Below are positions 48,361-62,132 of a DNA stretch of 64,000 nt, piece after piece. Location: positions 1,418,064 to 1,482,063 of the forward strand of contig VXAI01000158.1 in NCBI GenBank assembly GCA_013399305.1. Direction: 5' to 3'. Position numbers and translations under genes: made by a program. The stretch is from Rostratula benghalensis. Its lineage: Eukaryota; Chordata; Aves; Charadriiformes; Rostratulidae. How positions within the stretch are numbered: position 1 is the first letter of the stretch; every line of letters begins with the position of its first letter. The notes beneath the pieces were generated by a model. That model did no database searches, was not told where the DNA came from, and was given only the letters and a program-made list of their open reading frames with translations.

Positions 48361-51300
48361 TTCTGACTCCTTCTGTCAAATTAAAGAAAAAAAAAAAAAG
48401 GATTTTCTGAGGGTGTATAATATTTAGGAACATCTCAACCCAAAAATAGATTCATTGGTCTGTGGGCTGATCCCCATTCTGGTCCAGTCCACAGCAAATC
48501 CCAGAAAATAATGTATTGTTAATGATTAGATGTATTCATCAATTGTTTGAACAGTGAAAATATAATACTTTCACTTAGTGAAAAAAAGGAAAATATTCTA
48601 TTTTAAAAGCAACAAAACTATATTGAGTCATAATTTTATGAGTTTCTCTTTTAGTTTTTGTTCTTTTAACAGCCTTACAATTCAATTGTCAGTGTGTTCT
48701 CTCAGTCTTCTTGAAGTCTTCAGAAGACACAGCCAGCCCTGTCCTGCACAATTGAAAGTCTCTGCTTTGCTCTCAACAAACGTAAAAGCAGAATTCACAG
48801 ATAACAATATCATTAGACAAAAAAAAAAAAAGGAAAAACCCAAACCAAACACAATTCCTTCCCCTCCCCCAAACCAATTTATGCCATGGGGACAACAAAG
48901 ATTGATCTCTTGAGAAACTCATTCTCCTCCTTTTTCTCATAACAGAGGCACTAACTTTGGCACTAATTCAGCTGCTGATTCCGATGAAAGCAGTAGAAAG
49001 CTAGATAACTTCAACTCTCCATTTGCTCTCGAAGAAAACCACCTGGAAATCTCTCTCTGCTGCACTGGAAAGACAGAGCTCATGTTGATACAAGTAAATT
49101 ATCTTACCCTCACAAAAACTGGATCACCACATGTACTCCCTAACACTCTAAGCAGTGCCCAGTGATTCTGTGACTGGTGGTGGGCATCCCCGCTTCACAT
49201 AAGGGAAATGCTCGTCAGTGTCTTGTCCTTCTCAGGGGATCAAAACATTTAAAGTGGAAGAGGACAGACTTAAAAGACAGAAGGATGAAAAATCAGTGCA
49301 ATCAGTGCTTTTTTTCCTTTGGAAGCATTAGGTAACTTATTCTTCCAAGTTAACAAAAGAGAGCATACTTATAAAAAAAGAAGTCAAGACTCATACTCTT
49401 TTTTTAACAGTGGCAGAAGGAATGGGCACCAGACTATTCACAGCTTTCCTTGATGGATACCAGATATACCTCAGGATTGACCAAAGCATAAGATTTCTGA
49501 AAGTTTGAATTCATGGAAAGGTTTTGAAATATCGTAGGAGAAAAAGATAGATTTGCAGTTAGCTCAGGCAATTCACAGCTTAGAGCCTGGGTTTGAAACA
49601 CAGCTCTATTATAGGCTTTTTCAAGTTCCCAATGTGTTCGCCATCAGGCAGTATCTCATTTCACTAAGGTCTGGTGAGGCCAGAAACATAGGGAGTGCCT
49701 ACGAGAGCTGTATGACCTGCTTGAATTAAAAAAAAACAGAAAACCCACACCAAAACAGCCCTTCTAAGACTTTATCCCTACTTCTCTTAACCCTGCTGCA
49801 TTTTGGTTTGCCTCCTAAATCAGGTTTTTGCTACTTACCTGCCTTCTTAAGACTGTCTCCAAATGCCTTCATGGTTTTCCTTCCTGTGTGGGATCTCAAG
49901 GCTCCACATTAAAGATTTTGTACAAGTCACTTCTTGTTTCTCTGTGCTCCAGTTCCCTGCTACCCACATACAAGCTTTTCAGTGTTCATTTTTATTTTTT
50001 CTTCCTCAAAAAGGTACAGAAAAAAGTTGTCTTTCAATAGTTAACAAATTTCATAAAATATTCTGATAATGCCTTCCGTGAGGATTTCAATGAGATTGCT
50101 AGTATAAGTCAGCATTTTAAGAAGAAAGTAGTTTTTGATATCAAGTTTTGTTTATATTTCAGGAAAAAAGAGAACTAGCCGTAATCACACTCTATCTGCT
50201 TTTCCTTTTTAAGCTGCTGTCTTTTGAGTAGAGAGATCGTTTTTACAAAGAGTTTTTACAGTGGACCCACCAGGCATTATTAGAATCAAACTGATGAAAT
50301 GGAGATAAGAGAAGTAAATACAATAGTCAAGGTAATTTTTAATAAAACTGAAAGCAGGAGGAAAAAAAAAAAAGGCTGTGCTTTCTTCGAATTTAGATTA
50401 TTCCCTTGATCCTGGGAATAAATGCAACAATTTGCCAAATTAATTTTCCAAAGCAGAGAGGGTAGAACTAGTGGTTTTATAATAGGATGTGTTTGCAAGT
50501 TTAACCACAAAGAAATAACCATTTTCTTTTCATGCAGAAGTTGATATGAAAATAGGGTAGAAATAGTAGGAATAATTATGGTAGGTTGAAGAATTTATTT
50601 TGAGTGGCTTTGGAGTGAAGATGAAGCTTTTATGAGTAAGTGAACATTTTCCCAAAAAGTGTTTACTTTCTTCAGGGAAATGAATTGAATTATGCAAAGT
50701 AACCTTTTTCTTTTTTTTTTTTAATGTAAAAATACAGTTATTTTCTTTTGGCCCCAAGTTGGGCCTATGTGCACATATCTATTAAGATCTCAGAAATATT
50801 AACTAATAGCACAGTTATAATAATTCAGTCTGCTCAATTGCTTTAATCCATAGATATAATCCAGACCCTGGCTTCTCTGGTTATTGACCAAGGTGTAGGC
50901 CAAATCTTCACCTATGTACTCAGAAGGCTAAATGGAACCATGAATCTAGAAAACAGATTCCCCTTTAAAACTAACAGGGAAAAATAAAAATGGTAGTGGT
51001 TCCAGGAATAGATATGGACTAGTTAGTTGAACTTTTTCATTCTAATAGCTTCGAATTATTTCTTCTTTACAGTCTTTCCTTTTACCGTAAGTTGCTTCAA
51101 AATTCAAAACTGAAAATCTCTGCTGAAAAAAAAAAAATTTTTTTTAAAACTAATGTCCAAGTGGGCTATTTTTTTACTTCTTGACATCTACATTTTCTTT
51201 TTCTTTAACATTAAGCTAGCTAAAACAAATACTTTCTTGAGAAAATCTGTGGGTTCAACAGGCTGACATTTTCCAGTCAGCTCCTCCCAGATTTTCTGGT

Positions 51301-51779
51301 GAAAAATTTCACAACCCCTCTGCTTTTTCATTGCCCTGCTATGCTAATGCTTTACTCCCCTGTAATCATGAGGCAGGGTCAGCACTCAGCTTTTCCCAGT
51401 ATAGACACAAAGCCCATGGGAATCTGCACATGTTTGACTTCTTGCTGCCTCTTAAGCTGCAAGTGGCACCATTAACCCCAGTAAGACTGTTCACAGCCGT
51501 GTGCCACAGCACCCACTGCTTCAGACCTTGGTTCCCAGCACTAATCCTGCTGACACAACAGAAAAAAAATAATTGTTGATAACTACAATGGGAACCAACA
51601 CCAAATGTGACTTTCCCCCTAAACTTTGTGGTGTACTTACTGGGTGAAGAGCTGGAGCTCACTACTTCACTTACCTCTCACCACTGTGAGAATGAGAGCA
51701 ACCTCCTGAGGGCCATTCAACCTGCTCCCTTATATATCTGTCTCTTCTGTGACTGTAGAGAACTAGCTTAGATTGGATA
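48361..51779. other. Non-coding stretch with A/T homopolymer runs
   Basis: A or T runs lie near 48385-48399, 48821-48832, 50360-50373, 50710-50721 and 51126-51147 (A12 directly followed by T9). No gene recognised. Confidence 0.5.
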
Positions 51780-52440
51780 TTTGACTTCTGGCTAGCTAAC
51801 GCTGGAAGGATTAATCCCACGTTACTTCTTTATTCTTGTTTGAGTCTGAGCTCAAGCTTGGAGCCGTCAAGGGAGCTCTTCCACTGACACCCACAGGCTT
51901 TACCTTGCATCTTTCCTCCACAGTCACCGTCAAAACAAAAGAGCAACGCTTGAAACCCTTCTTTGTTTGCCACTGTCACTTTACATGCAGCTTTCCCCCC
52001 ATAAGAAGAGGAAATGCCAAAAGTGTCACAGTAAATGTAATTACCATGGTCTGGCAAATGTTTGGGGCTTGGGCTTTTTTGTTTGTTTGTTTTCTCCTTT
52101 GACGAGCGGCACACAGCTTTCACATCTCCATCTCCACTGAAAGGATTACGTATGAATAAAACCATGAGTGGGAAGACTCCCTGCAAAAAAAAAAAAAAGA
52201 AATGACCTGACAATAAAGCAGAAGTTAAGTGACACCGAGCTCTCCCCGTCTCACACGCACAGGCACACACGGCGTCCCATCTGCTTGGTCCCGATAACTC
52301 ATTTGCGCGGGGCACGACAAATGGCTCGGTTTTGGAGCAGTCGGAATCAGCTGCAGCACACGTGCCTCTTGCTCTCTAATTCTTTATTGTTATGCCATGA
52401 ACTCCGGTGGCCCCAAGCAGCGGGAGGCAGGGACACATGT
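51780..52440. other. Candidate regulatory block with CpG cluster
   Basis: Repeat-poor sequence with TAATTA at 52038-52043 and about eleven CpGs between about 52236 and 52352, which is unusual for this window. An A run at 52184-52198 interrupts it. Open frames over 160 codons occur on both strands but overlap each other and the homopolymer runs, and no domain is recognised. A conserved enhancer or weak CpG promoter is possible. Confidence 0.25.
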
Positions 52441-53259
52441 ACAGCTCTCACCCTCTGGCCCAGATACCAACGCCCTTATTTCTTTTTTTTTTTTTTTTTT
52501 TTTTTTTGTCTGTGTGTTAGGCTACAAATACTTCCCAGGACCCTCATTCACCACCTCAGAGCTGTTCTGGGCATTCAACTGAAACTTGAATGGAGCTCAT
52601 CTTCTGTCGCTTTTAGCGATGTCCCTGCTCAGGAGGAGAAAACATTCACTGGCCAACCAGGCTTTCAACAAATAAACCTTTAGCAAAGCACCACTAGAGA
52701 AAAAAAAATTCCAAACACCCCAAATTCTACCAAATCTGTCTTTGTATCAGAGATGCAGCAACAGGGAGCCAAGCAGGCATTTTTTTTTTCCCAAATAGCA
52801 AGGAGGTACTGCCCACACTTGGCTTATCTATGCAGTGATTTGCATATATAACTCTCCGTGAAGAAGAGGTATCCGTTCTCTTTGACCTTAGTAAATCAAA
52901 AGCAGACAGGTTACAACTTTAACTTTTTTCTTTGGATACATACAGAATTGCATAGAACATATGCATAATACATAATACAGATCTGGTGCAGACCATCTGA
53001 CTTGTTTTAACCCCCCTGGTTCTGTATTTTAATGGTACTGAATTTAGACCTGTCATTTCGGTTTCTTTTCGTGTCTGTTGAATATATTTGGCCGGAGTTT
53101 GTTCTCTGCATTTCCAATGAGGTCAGTAAGTAACTCAGTGTTTACACAGATGTTTTACAGAGTAGAATCTGTCATTAATATTTAAATTGCATATGTTTGT
53201 CTGCTGTAGTGTGTATATATTTATAACCAGACAGGTATTGATATATAGAAGTATATAGA
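52441..53259. other. Non-coding stretch with a long poly(T) run
   Basis: T25 at 52483-52507. No gene or other repeat recognised. Confidence 0.5.
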
Positions 53260-53782
53260 ATTATGGAATCATAGAATGCTGAGAGTTGGAAGGGACCCCC
53301 TGACACCTCCCACCAGACCAGGCTGCTCAAAGCCCCATCCAGCCTGGACTTCAATACTTCCAGGGATGGGGCCACCACAGCTTCCCTGGGTAACCTGTTC
53401 CAGTGCCTCACCACTCTCACAGGAAAGAATTTCTTTCTGGTATCTAACCTAAATCTCCCCTCTTTCAATTTAAAGCCCTTATTTCTTGTCCTGTCACTGC
53501 ACTTCCTCACAAAGAGTCCTTCTCCAACTCTCCTGTAGCTCCCTTCAGATACTGGAAGGCTGCTATAAGGTCTCCTTGGAGCATTCTCTTCTCCAAGCTG
53601 AACAACCCCAGATCCCAAAGCCTGCCTTCATAGAAGGGGTGCTCCATCCCTCTGATCATCTTCATGGCCCTCTGCTGGACCTGTTCCAACAGGTCCATGT
53701 CCTTTCCATGGTGAGGACCCTAGACCTGGCCACAGTGCTCCAGGTAGGGTCTCATGAGTGCAGAGTAGAGGGGTAGAATCTA
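53260..53782 (-). mobile_element. CR1 retrotransposon, 3' end, minus orientation
   Basis: Antisense CR1 with a terminal 'ggaatcatagaatgct' at 53266-53281 and 'agagttggaagggacc'. The minus-strand remnant reads '[44 protein letters not shown]' in pieces, then '[27 protein letters not shown]'. The frame is shifted near 53500-53620. The 3' UTR has lost a stretch after 'gggacccc'. Other CR1 copies continue here with about 30 more bases. It is a different subfamily from 20321-21050. Confidence 0.94.
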
Positions 53783-55096
53783 TATGCACATAAAGACACA
53801 CAGGTAAAGGTATATAATTAAGATTTGGGCTATCTGGGAAAGCATCATTTTCCCTATCACATATGGTTACCATTATTTACTCTAAATCATTATATGGTGA
53901 TAAGTTATTGATTCTGTTGACATAGGTGTAAATATCCTTAAGCAGCTTCAGGTTTCTGAGCAGAGAAATGAGCTGATTTGGGGTGTCAGCATTATGAGTC
54001 TGTCTGATCTCAAGTACAGTCTTGCAACAAGTGAATTTCATTATATATTTAATTTTTTTTTTTAAATCTGCAAACAGATCCACCTGGAGCTAACGTAATC
54101 CAGCACTGATCAGCAGTCAGGCTGCTTTTCAGAACAGGCTTCCTGCAACAGGAATGTCCTAAAGATGAAGGAGCAACGGTGTGACTGAATACATCTTACT
54201 TTGTCTTTGCAATATTGTCTCTTTGGAAAGCCTGAAAGAAAAAAATGGCATTTCTTTAACACAAATTGCTCAGGTTTTACCCCTTCATTTACAGATGGCC
54301 CTGGAATCTCCAGTCCCCTCTTGCAGATATTTCAGGAAAATTTGGTCTGAAATATGAGAGAGGTAGAATCACCCCACATCCCTGCAAAATATAATTACCC
54401 CTTACCTTACCAGAGTAAGAGGTTAAAATAAAACATTTTAGCCTCATATTTTCACAGAAAGGATTTCCTGACAAGAGAGATAATATAAGTAAAGTCTGTA
54501 AAGGTGAATCACACCTGATGTTTCAAAGGGAAGTATGCTGCTAACAAACGACTTGCAGTTGCCAATTAAATCAGTAGCTAATACCTCAACCATATTTTGT
54601 TTTGAAATTGTGCTACAGTAAGCGCGTCGTAATCCAGGCAGCAAGGAAAGGGTCTGTTCTCACTTTTATCTTACTAACTCATGAGTGCAGAGGGAAGAAA
54701 AGGTTTAAACCTGGGGTTAGAACCTTTACGGCACAAAGGTCTTCGCTCCAGCCATTGCTTCCAGCTTTGTTTCCCTGTTACATGAAATAACTGTTTAACG
54801 CAATGCAAAGAGTTCCTAGAGCAGGGACCAGAGCTCACACCCTCTTCATGTGAGCACAAACTGCTGAACTCATGAGTCACGTTGCTTCTTGATCTCGCTT
54901 TCTGGGAGAACAGTTTGTTCTTCTCTGCACGGAAGCCTGCTTCAAGAGAATGGATGAAGAATCACCCCCCCATCACGTGGCTGATAAGCAGGGAGTTCAG
55001 GATACTGCTGGAAAGCATTGGCTTGACATTTACTCAAGATGAGGTGGAGCCAACCTCTTTCCAAACAAAAACTGTTGTTGTTTGGAGCAGGAGGAC
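53783..55096. other. Non-coding spacer between two CR1 copies
   Basis: A T run lies near 54051-54064. No gene recognised. Confidence 0.5.
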
Positions 55097-55700
55097 AAGA
55101 AAACCAACCTCATCCTCGGCTGCATCAAAAGAATCATGTCCATCACATCAAGGGAGGTGATTCTCCCGCACTACTCCACCTCATGAGACCCCAACCTGTA
55201 GTGCTGCATCCAGCTCTGGGGGCCCCCAACATAAGAAGGACATGGACCTGTTGGAGAGAGTCCAGAAGAGGGCCACAAAGACGATCAGAGAGCAGCTCTC
55301 CTATGAAGACAGGTTGAAAGAGTTGGGGTTCTTCATCCTTGGGAAGAGAAGGCTCTGGGGAACTCTTATAGCACCCTTCCAGTGCTTAACGGGTGGCATA
55401 GAGGAAAGATGGGGAGGGACTGTTTATCAGGGAGTGTAGTGATAGAATGAGGGTTAATGGTTTTAAAATTAAGGAGGGGAGGTTTAGATTAGATATGAGG
55501 AAGAAATTCTTTCCTGTGAGGCCCCAGTTTGCCCAAGGAAGTTGTGGATGGCCCATCCCTGGAAGTGTTCAAGGCCAGGTTGGATGGGGCTTTGAGCAAC
55601 CTGGTTTAGTGGGAAGTATCCCTGTCCATGGCAGGAGGGATGGAACTGGATGAACTTTAAAGGTCCCTTCCAACCCAAACCGTTCTGTCATTTTATGTCA
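55097..55700 (+). mobile_element. CR1 retrotransposon, plus orientation
   Basis: Sense CR1 from within ORF2 ('aaaaccaacctcatcctcgg', 'ggagggaggtgattctcccg'-like text, 'atggacctgttggagagagt') through the C-terminal codons 'RVQKRATKTIREQLSYEDRLKELGFF' and 'KIKEGRFRLDMRKKFFPV' to the 3' UTR. The end is 'aaaccgttctgtcatttta', without a repeated tail. Frameshifts and deletions are present; the frame jumps after 'ffpv'. It is the same general subfamily as 53260-53782, in the opposite direction. Confidence 0.93.
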
Positions 55701-57653
55701 AGTGGCCACAACTCCAGCAGATCTGGGTATATACATATAAAGACTATAGGTGTGTCTAGAAATTTAATGTAGGCCCAGTACAGCAAAATTGTGCAACTCT
55801 CTCCTTGCCCCAAGGGAGCCTGGCCAAGTCCACACAGTCTGTGACAAATCCTGAAGTGTGCCTGGGCATTCTTCGACATAATACTAAACAGCACAGACCA
55901 AAAAGATACCAAGAGCTGTTCTATCAGCGACAGTCTGGAGAACCACAACTCAGTGCCTGAACCACTGCTCTATCCTGTTTTATTTCCTGGTGCAAAAGCA
56001 GACTTGGTGCCTTTATGCTTCAGCAGAATCCTTAAAAATAAATAAGCAGTTTGCTATTTCCATCCCTCAGCGCTACAATGAAGCTTTAACAAGCCTAGTA
56101 CGGGTGGATGATGCTGAATTGATTGCTGAACTCACACTGATGGTTGCCTAGGTGCACATGGCCTCATGACCCAATTCTGCTTGTGATTTGCAAGCAGGGT
56201 GTACTTCTAGCTCCTGATACAGATACTGGCTGCTTGGAGAAGGACTCAATTTCCCTAAGCTGAAACCAACCAGGAGTAAAACTGTATGGGAGAGAGAAAC
56301 GGAAACTCTCCCAGAAAGGAGGGATGTTCTGGAGTCTCTTTGTGTTTTTTATTAAACATGCCACAAAATCAAGCATCCTCAAAGTCACAAAATGTAGCTT
56401 ATTCAGACGAAAAGAATAAATGAACCCTGGTTTAAAGGCAAGAGACGAATGACTGTCTTTAATATTTAAAGACAAGACACAAGTAAATGGAGAGGTGGGA
56501 AAACTCTTAGCAGGGAGGGCAAACAAGCAGATGGGGAATTGCTTGTATCAATACAGTATCTATGGCCAATGGGCCTAAAGACAATCACAACTATTTAAAC
56601 TTATCCAGGGCAAAATAAATAACCCAATCAATGAAAACCTTTGCTAATGAAGTTGCTAAAACGTGACTCTTACCTACGTAAAGATAGGGAGAGAACATAA
56701 CTCAGCAGATTTGACATGGCTACAACAGTCCATAGCACACCTCCATCTTCTACTGCATGTTCAGTTTTGATCCCTGTCTCAGGGAAAATAGAACAGAAAA
56801 GGTATAAACTGAGCATGTAAAGATGACTACAAATGAATAATAAGGATAAATTTTATTGTATAAGTAAGGCAGGTAAGTCAGATGCTTATATTTATATTTT
56901 ACTGTTGAAGAAAAAAAAAGAAGTTGAAATGAGATTTTCCAATGGTTTTTAAAGGCAAAACTGTTTAATTACCAAAATAAAATATTCTCTATGTAATTAG
57001 TCCATGGCATTTGATGTCACATTCTATTACTGCAGCAAAATAACTTAGCAAAACTTTAACATATGTAGGGATAAGATGAAGCTATTGTGTTAAATAGAAA
57101 CTCAAAAACTATTGAGATGCGTGTTGCAGTCTGATTTCACTCACATGAACACTGCCTCATGTTAGTATTTCTAGCACTGCTTAAATTTGTATTTATAACA
57201 ATCCAAACAGCTGCAATAAGTTTTATTCAGCAGTAAATAGATTAGTAGGCTGATTTCTTAATATTTACCTGGGTACAATCCTGTTTTCCTTTTTCTTTCC
57301 CCTCCTCCTGAGTGCCTGCCATCTTAAATATGTTGTTCAGTATGAGGTAATCTGCAAAATGCTGTGTGATGGTGTCCAGACTAGACCTTCTGTGGCATAT
57401 TCTTCATTAAAGCCCCTTCCAAACAGGTTAGAGGATCATCTCAGAGAGACAACGTAGGTAGAGCTGATCCTGCCTTAGGGCTGGGGCATGGAAGAGGTGA
57501 CCTGCTGAGGTCCCTTCCAGCCATATGAGACTGTTTCATTCTTCTGATACAGCAAATTGCCGTACCCCATTAAAAAGAATACACTGATATAACACACATC
57601 TATGGAGTTCCCAGGAGAGCTCATTAGAGTGAGGTGAGATTGTGTTTTAACCC

Positions 57654-57684
<31 letters not shown>

Positions 57685-59129
57685 CGAAACCAACCAAAAA
57701 GTAACATGTAACCAAGAGGCAGAAACACACAGAGAAACAAATACCCCATGCTTACTGGAATTTAATCTGCTTACAATTGTCCACTTTGGGATCTCCTTCC
57801 GACACATCTCACTCTGGCTACAGTTAGTCTGGCCATTGGAGAAGATGAACCTGATGTGGTTGAGCAGTATATGTGTTTCTTAATGAGTTTACAGTTTTAT
57901 TTCTACAACTCAGGATTCATTATTTTGGTGGGATCCAATTACAAAAACCATACGTGTTCTCTGGAGCTTGAACTACCTGTTAAGGTGCATGTGAGCCAAC
58001 CCAGGGTATTGTATTCAGAGTAGTCACTATGCCTATAAAGACTCGTGCAAAGCAGTAGCAGAGCTAACCTTTGGGCATCTCTGGAGAAGTGGGGAGAGCT
58101 GGAGTTGAGCATGAGGGTAGGAAAGTAAGCAGAGGGAAGTTGTGAGTCCACCACAAAACATACAGACTGGAGAAATTACAGTCAGTGACGTTCTACTATA
58201 ATTTCACAATTAGAAGGCAAAAATAGAAATGCTCTATTATATTCACTGTGTGGTTTAAGTCTCAGCAGGAGGCTGAAATGAGCCTCTTAATATAAGAGCT
58301 GGCTGAGTTTAGTTACACGTGCCCTTTGGACTTTAAAGCCCATCATATTTTATAAACTTTTTTTTTTTCCCCAAGACACTGATAAAGCTTATAGAGAGCA
58401 CATCTCCAGCTCTGCTAGCTATATAGCTAGTAGCTAGATAAAGACACGTAGATTATGGAATGTGGGTCAAAAATAGAGCAAAAAGTCCAGACTGACTGGA
58501 CATGCACTGAGGAAGGCTCATTGCTACAGGCACTCACTGGTAAGAGGTTACTAGGGGAAGAAACATGAATTGATCATTTCTGGATTTGTCAGTTTGCAGC
58601 CAAATTTGTAGGGAAAGAACGCTGTCTCTTCATTCCTGGAAAAGGAAAAAAATAGAATTGTACGTGAACACTTTGGGTAGGTAATGAAAAATATTTAAAA
58701 TTCCTGCCTAATTTGAAACTTCATACATATGTATACATATGCGTGCAGACTTGTTTCATTTCTCAGACCAAACTCAGATCAACTGGCGGTTACCAAGTGT
58801 AGGCGATGCTAATTGGATTCAATCTATTGCAGCTAATGGGACTGTTCATGACACTAAGCTTCTCACCAACAGGTAGGGTCATATCTTCCAGCAGCCTCAG
58901 GCATGGGTAACCAGTAATAAGATACATACTTTCTCCCCATATTTTTATATACTCAAATGAATAAATGTTTAAATTACAAAATTCAGAGCAGCTTTTCCCT
59001 CACCTGCTAGCGGTTATTTTCCAGCATTCAGTTTTCCTTTTTTCCCCTCCATGTTTTATTTTTTCCTAGTGTTCTATAGGTCAAATGTCATATTATGAGT
59101 AGACTTGTGACTTGCTTCTCTTCTGTTAG
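55701..59129. other. Non-coding stretch
   Basis: A T26 run lies at 57654-57679. The perfect 16-bp palindrome CATATGTATACATATG lies at 58726-58741, and a TAGC-rich near-palindrome (gctagctatatagctagtag) at about 58415-58434. No gene recognised. Confidence 0.5.
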
Positions 59130-59222
59130 TGGCATCTTGCAGGGGATCTATCAGGCTTTGGGAATGAAGGACCAATTCTGGAAGATTTGTGAAGATAACA
59201 TAGAAGATTTCAGCTTCTGCGG
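59130..59222 (+). other. Possible small coding exon
   Basis: A pyrimidine-rich stretch ending in AG (cttgcttctcttctgttag, ending 59129) precedes a 93-bp segment open in one frame. That frame includes 'GILQGIYQALGMKDQFW' and 'KICEDNIEDFSFC'. A GT follows at 59223 (CGG|GTAGGC). The donor is weak and the peptide is not one I recognise, so this may be chance. Confidence 0.15.
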
Positions 59223-62062
59223 GTAGGCTTGTTTTCACTGTACAGGGACTGCATGTCGACCACAGAAGTTTTAGGAGCCCACAAACTTAAAACAGAAATT
59301 CTGAAATCTTTCTTTTAAGATCCACATTTAGCCATAGATGTTGCAGAGTTTATTTGTCCTCATGGAAAGACAAGATTTAAAGTAGCTTGCTCTTGAATTC
59401 TTACACCCTTATGGGCTACCATATGTAACCACCAAGTTAGCATTGCTAATGGCAGCTCTAAAATATTCTTTCAATTTGCCACCAGGAGCTGCAAACACTT
59501 CAGTCCCAGAGCTCTTCTTCACCCAACACTTTAGCATCATGGGATCCTTCTCTGGTATGAAACTTCAGCACTCCCTGGCCTCTCACTTCTGACAATTTCT
59601 GTTTCCTGCACTGCAGCAAATACCAAATTGGAAGGAATCTCAAGGACCATCTCAAGAATCAGGCACTTCTTTGTTCAGCAACAGTTGGGACATAGTACCC
59701 AGATAGTTTCAAACCATATAGAATATTAGATGACACATGGAGATTAAAGTTGGAAAATTATGCAGGCTAAAGTTTAACATTTCTAGCTAAAGATAAAAAC
59801 AAAACCAGCAAGACCCCAGAACTATGACCTCTTAGGCAAGGTGGAGATCTTGGCCCTGCCATGGCATGACTCAAGAACAGTTATAATTTCTTTTCCTGCG
59901 GCAGAGGAGTCTCAGCAGCTGAGCAGACATTAAAATTATTCCTGATTCCCCAGTTCATTTTTACTGTGCCTTGTCCCACTGCCTGAGAACTGGACACAAA
60001 CCCAGCTCCCAGCTGCCAAAGCAGCTTTGACTTCACCTTTTGATTAAAATATTGCTGCCCCAGTGGCAATGTCCTTGTGAATGGTGCACCCAGTACTTGG
60101 TTAGAAGCAAAAGACAACAGCTTGGGTAAAATCTGGGTAAAAGGAATCTGAGTCAGATGTACACAATGCACATGTGGTGGAGCTGGGTTTCACATCATGA
60201 GAAGAATGTAGAGCACTAACAACAGCATTCATTTTGGTGTGTCAAGACTTTGAGAGGGATCCTGGTAGCAAAGAAATGACTTGGCTGGAAAGCTAGCAGA
60301 GATCAATTACGAATTTCCTTGGTCACAAATATCTCCTACTAATTAGGAGCTATGAATTTTAATGCACTGGAGAGGACAACAGTTCTTTTGGGAAGCAGTC
60401 CTGACTGCTTGCACAGAGAGTAATCTGAAATCCTCAGCTTCATCACTAATCCTGAATGAAGACAATTTCTTTCAGTACCAACTACAAGATTAGGCCCAAA
60501 ACTGATGAAATTGCAAAGCTGAAACTAGAAATGGAAGATAAGGGTTGAAGAGCATAAGAGAAAACAGAAGGGAATTGCAATAATATGATATGTGAAATGA
60601 AAAAATAGGGTATTTGTAAAGAAAGGACAAAGTGATGTCACAAGTGGAGAAACTAAGGGAAAGAAGAAGCAAGTCAAAGTAAGGTTGGGGAGAAACTGGG
60701 CAGGGAAAAAAAATCAGTGTTTCACATCCACTTGTTTCATTTCACAGAGGGACTCCTGATTTCCATTGGTGGAAATGTATGCAAGAACAAAGCCTGCAAG
60801 ATTCATTCCAGCTTATTACAAGCACAATTAGATACCTTCTCATATTACTTTATATTTTCCATAGACATGGAACATTCTAGGCAGTTTATGCCATTCAAAC
60901 AGTACAACTAGAAAAAGATCATTTGAATAATGGAGGGTCAAACTCACCCTTTAAGCATCTCTCATCATTTTGGAATAAGAATTCATGAGCATTGCAATTT
61001 CTCTTGATAATATTATTCAGAACCTATTTTTGTTTTCTTATCAAAGCTATGTAAAATCATGAACTTCACTGTGTGATAATTTACTTCATAACACTTTTAT
61101 TTCTCCTTTAAGGTTTTTATTATTAATGAAAATGTGTGGGGTTGTGGGTTTTTTGGTTTTTTTTTATAGCATAGAATGCTGATACTTTTACTTATAAAGA
61201 CAGTGGGAAAGTGTCATTTGATCATCTAATGACCTCTGGTGGATGAATCTAATTGATTCACAAACACATAACGTTTCACACTGGTTTCAACTTGTATTGA
61301 TTGCATTACTGCTGGGCTGTGCACAGACAGCTTCTCCATGCTGCAGAAATATTCAGACTTTAAAAGTAATCCCATCCCAAACCAGCAACAAAAAAGGCAC
61401 GCGTCCCAATGTGTCTCAGAAGCTGAAACAAAAAAAAAACAAAACAAAAAAACCCCCATCCCACCACCTCTAATGATAAATACTCATCAGGTCTCACTTT
61501 GTCCAGTTTTCCTCCTGTGACCCCAAAGGCTCTTTCCCTTCTGCATTTGGTAGAGTATACAGAAAGGAAAGTCAGATACCTGGACTATGCTGTTGTTCTT
61601 TTCCTCCTGTGCATGCCTCTCTAACAATATTTTTACACTACACACTGAAAATCTCCTCCGCTAGAAACATTTTAAGCACCTGCATTTCAAAAACAGAGAG
61701 AGTTGAATTTCACTACGATGAAAGTACGCTTTTCCCGCAGACTGTGGCTGCTCTCTGGTTCCCCTGCAAGGAGAAAACATACAAAGCAAAGGGAAGGGCA
61801 GCTCAGGGATGTTAAATCTTCACGTGGAGTGTTTTGAGAAGGCGAGATAGTGGACAAAGCAGTGAAAGAGTTAAGTGGACAAGCCTTAGCCTGCAGATCA
61901 CCATGTAGAATCAGACCCTATTTATGAGAGGTGGAGTTCGCCTCGGGTTTTAGAAACTAAACATTAGTGAGCATTAAGGCCCTGCTGAGAAAGTGTCTTC
62001 AGGTCCTTCCACAGGCCTTTTCCATCTCTAATTTGAGGGGAGATATGAGATGATCTCCCTTT
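59223..62062. other. Non-coding stretch
   Basis: No gene recognised. A T-rich run lies near 61148-61167 and an A-rich run near 61429-61452. Confidence 0.5.
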
Positions 62063-62132
62063 TAACCAGTGTAAATCTACAGGAAAGACAGTGTGGATTT
62101 ACCCCAGTATAATGGGGATCACCATCTGGCCC
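62063..62132. repeat. Ancient palindromic interspersed repeat, second copy
   Basis: The arms 'accagtgtaaatctac' (62065-62080) and 'gtggatttaccccagt' (62093-62108) are near-complementary. They are followed by '...atctggccc', the typical flank of the sauropsid hairpin-like repeat also seen at 31343-31421. The family name is uncertain. Confidence 0.5.

Noticed and set aside
51830..52683. Frames of 161 (minus) and 171 (plus) codons
   Set aside because: They overlap on opposite strands, run through poly(A)/poly(T) tracts (giving poly-Phe or poly-Lys) and lack ATG starts in good context or any known domain.
58726..58741. Perfect palindrome CATATGTATACATATG as a protein-binding site
   Set aside because: Alternating TA/CA palindromes arise easily by chance or from decayed dinucleotide repeats in AT-rich DNA; no supporting context.
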